Of a stretch of 13,255 bases of DNA, positions 11,198 to 13,255 are shown in pieces. Below the pieces are notes generated by a model. The model was not told the origin of the DNA. It saw only the letters and a program-made list of their open reading frames with translations, and did not search any database. A program made the translations under genes and the position numbers. Location of the stretch: the NCBI GenBank assembly GCA_965658745.1, contig CBFHTK010000020.1, positions 1 to 13,255 on the forward strand. Direction: 5' to 3'. Every line of letters begins with the position of its first letter. Position 1 is the stretch's first letter. Source of the DNA: JAHDFB01 sp965658745 (GTDB lineage Bacteria > Bacteroidota > Bacteroidia > Chitinophagales > Saprospiraceae).

Positions 11198-13255
11198 GCT
11201 TACGTATATTTGCCCTTTCATTAATATATATGACTGCTGTCATAAGCAGCAATCTGGCTCAAGTCGGACAAATAAAGGGTATTGTCAAGGTTGATAACTC
11301 AGCACAAGAATTTTCGGTTGTTTCCTTGTCAACAGACCCAATTACAGCAAGCACTACCGAGTTAGATGGTTCTTTCATTTTTGAGGGTATCCCCTTTGGA
11401 GATTATAATGTTACTGCAAGCTTTGTTGGATTCAAAGACGAAACTAATCGGATTACACTCGACAAACAAAACCCCAACGTTAAACTGAACTTTAATCTAG
11501 TTAACAATCTAAATGCACTCAACGAAGTCGTGATCACAGGCACCAAGACGTTCAAAAGACAAACAAACTCTCCTGTGATTGTCAACTTAATCAACAGTCA
11601 GCGCCTCAATGATGTCCAAGCCTGCAACTTATCTGATGGCCTGAAATTTCAACCTGGCTTACGAGTTGAAAATAATTGTCAGACATGCAACTACACTCAA
11701 CTAAGAATGAATGGCCTTGCTGGTGGGTATTCTCAAATTTTAGTAAATGGTCGTCCGATTTTTAGTCCTTTGACAGGTTTGTACGGTCTAGAGCAACTCC
11801 CTACAAATATGATAGACCGTATTGAAGTTATAAGAGGTGGCGGATCGTCTCTTTATGGGTCGAGTGCAATCGGAGGAACAGTTAATGTCATCACCAAAAT
11901 ACCTAAGGATAATTCATACGAACTAAATTCCTTTTATCAAAATATAAATGGTGGTGCCAATGATCTTGTCTTAAGCGGAAATGCTTCCATTGTTGCTGAA
12001 AACAAAAATTCTGGGGTTTCCTTTTTCTTCAATCGAAGACAACGTGATTACTACGACCATAATGACGATAATTTCTCCGAATTACCTGAACTTGAAAACA
12101 CTTCTTTTGGAACAAATATTTTCTTTTTGCCTAGCCCTAATCAGAAACTAGAAATCAGCTTAAGCAACTTGAATGAATTCAGATACGGTGGTGAAATGGT
12201 TGAAAAGCCTGCTTATTTGACACAACAATCTGAAGAACGAAATCAGAATGTTTGGATGGGTAGTGCAGATTACCAGATTAACTTTAATGATGACAATTCC
12301 TCATTAATCACTTATGCTGCATGGCAAAACACTAAACGAAAGCATTACACTGGAGTTTTTCCAGATGTTGAAGAAGAAATCCAAGCTCATATCGAAAGCC
12401 CTCCTTATGGAATATCAAACACCACTACTTATCAAGGTGGTTTTCAACTAAATCACAAATTATACAACTTCATCACTGGTACAAACACCCTAACTCTAGG
12501 AAGTGAATATCTAATCGATAACGTATTTGACGAAATATCTTCTTACAACTATCTCATCGATCAGACAACTACTGATTTCGGGACATTTTTGCAAAGCGAT
12601 TGGGAAATATCCCCTTCGCTAAATCTCCTTTCTGGCATCAGAATGGATAAACACAATTTGATAGACGACCTTGTGTTCAGCCCTAGAATCTCTCTTCTAT
12701 ATAAATACAAAACAAACACCCAATTGAGATTCAATTATGGAACTGGTTTTCGCGCTCCTCAAGCATTTGACACAGATTTACATATTGCTTTTGCTGGAGG
12801 CGGAGTTTCTCGTGTGTCTTTATCTCCTTTACTTCAGCCGGAGACATCTCAGAGTTTCAGTTCATCGATCAATTATGACAAACCAACCGAACACTTTGTT
12901 GCCGGCTTTACATTGGAAGGGTTCTATACTCGTCTGAATAATGCATTTTTTCTTCAGCCTATTGGAGAAGATGGCTTTGGAGAGCTTTTTGAAAAACAAA
13001 ATGGACAGGGTGCAACTGTACAGGGAATGACTGTAGAATTGCGAGCAAATTATAATCGAAAAATGCAAATTGAGTCTGGTTTCACCTTGCAGTCGTCTCG
13101 TTTTGATGAAAGCGTAGAATATATCGAAGGTATAGAAGGGCTTCGGGCCTTCACAAGAACACCAAACACCTACGGTTTTGCTAATTTATCAATTACACCA
13201 AATAATAAGATAAATGCAAATATCAACTACATCTACACTGGTAGCATGTTAGTCC
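11194..13255 (+). CDS. TonB-dependent outer-membrane receptor (partial at 3' end)
   Basis: The frame is open for 687 codons to the window edge, and the C-terminal barrel strands lie beyond it. From GTG 11194 the protein begins MRLRIFALSLIYMTAV and SSNLAQ, a good signal peptide with cleavage near residue 22. The ATG at 11230 would remove its basic and hydrophobic parts, so GTG is preferred. A carboxypeptidase-regulatory-like domain (about 23-95) is followed by NEVVITGTK (from 110) and a plug domain with ILVNGRPI, MIDRIEVIRGGGSSLYG and IGGTVNVITK. The barrel begins at about 230 and includes NYGTGFRAPQ. The plug has three cysteines, C144 and the pair C162/C165, with M172 close by. Receptors of this type import scarce nutrients using TonB energy. 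Control by the adjacent DtxR-family regulator points to a metal, metallophore, haem or similar substrate; cobalamin-receptor-like proteins look similar, so the substrate is not settled. Confidence 0.93.
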   Translation, partial: MRLRIFALSLIYMTAVISSNLAQVGQIKGIVKVDNSAQEFSVVSLSTDPITASTTELDGSFIFEGIPFGDYNVTASFVGFKDETNRITLDKQNPNVKLNFNLVNNLNALNEVVITGTKTFKRQTNSPVIVNLINSQRLNDVQACNLSDGLKFQPGLRVENNCQTCNYTQLRMNGLAGGYSQILVNGRPIFSPLTGLYGLEQLPTNMIDRIEVIRGGGSSLYGSSAIGGTVNVITKIPKDNSYELNSFYQNINGGANDLVLSGNASIVAENKNSGVSFFFNRRQRDYYDHNDDNFSELPELENTSFGTNIFFLPSPNQKLEISLSNLNEFRYGGEMVEKPAYLTQQSEERNQNVWMGSADYQINFNDDNSSLITYAAWQNTKRKHYTGVFPDVEEEIQAHIESPPYGISNTTTYQGGFQLNHKLYNFITGTNTLTLGSEYLIDNVFDEISSYNYLIDQTTTDFGTFLQSDWEISPSLNLLSGIRMDKHNLIDDLVFSPRISLLYKYKTNTQLRFNYGTGFRAPQAFDTDLHIAFAGGGVSRVSLSPLLQPETSQSFSSSINYDKPTEHFVAGFTLEGFYTRLNNAFFLQPIGEDGFGELFEKQNGQGATVQGMTVELRANYNRKMQIESGFTLQSSRFDESVEYIEGIEGLRAFTRTPNTYGFANLSITPNNKINANINYIYTGSMLV

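Noticed and set aside
11205..11212. TATATTTG as a -7 promoter element for the TonB receptor
   Set aside because: It matches the consensus but falls inside the signal peptide codons if translation begins at GTG 11194, which gives the better signal peptide. TAATTTTG at 11141 is preferred.
1..13255. CRISPR array, tRNA or rRNA gene, insertion sequence, phage or toxin-antitoxin genes
   Set aside because: No regular direct repeats with spacers, no cloverleaf-like sequences, no transposase or integrase motifs and no flanking inverted repeats were seen. The only tandem repeats are the protein-level 51-residue units.

Overview
The window looks like an ordinary chromosomal stretch of a free-living Bacteroidota. 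Four lines of evidence support this. A 755-residue secreted protein ends in a type B (gliding-motility-associated) C-terminal domain of the type IX secretion system. Several genes are preceded by the Bacteroidota -7 promoter element TAnnTTTG rather than by Shine-Dalgarno sequences. The TonB receptor has a carboxypeptidase-regulatory-like N-terminal domain. The acetyl-CoA synthetase is of the roughly 635-residue Bacteroidota form. Base composition is AT-rich throughout. The sequence does not fix a genus. A run of N shows it comes from a draft assembly.

Layout: (1-321) the 3' end of methylmalonyl-CoA mutase. (497-1576) two tandem, mutually homologous secreted beta-barrel-like proteins, closed by a strong terminator. 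(1660-2934, minus) an M16-family peptidase homologue that has lost its zinc site. (3171-4199) a small lipoprotein with a cytochrome c-like CX4CH motif, followed by a DUF547 protein. (4291-5697) the tRNA-modification GTPase mnmE. (5892-8159) a large repeat-bearing T9SS-exported surface protein. (8375-10381) acetyl-CoA synthetase, interrupted by a 99-N gap that appears to contain no missing sequence. (10445-11110, minus) a DtxR/MntR-type metalloregulator. (11194-13255, partial) a divergently transcribed TonB-dependent receptor.

Most genes seem functionally independent. The clearest regulatory unit is the right-hand end. A metal-dependent repressor and a TonB receptor diverge from an 83-bp spacer that carries a near-palindromic DtxR/IdeR-like box. 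The box abuts the receptor's putative -7 element and covers the expected -33 region of the repressor's own promoter. The inferred logic is metal-dependent repression of an outer-membrane metal or metallophore importer, with autoregulation. Three plug cysteines in the receptor make its substrate worth testing.

I did not find a CRISPR array, defence island, transposon, prophage, rRNA or tRNA. I see no strong evidence for a wholly new multigene system. The best leads are the metal module, the putative surface-exposed CX4CH haem lipoprotein next to DUF547, and the orphan catalytically dead M16 protein.
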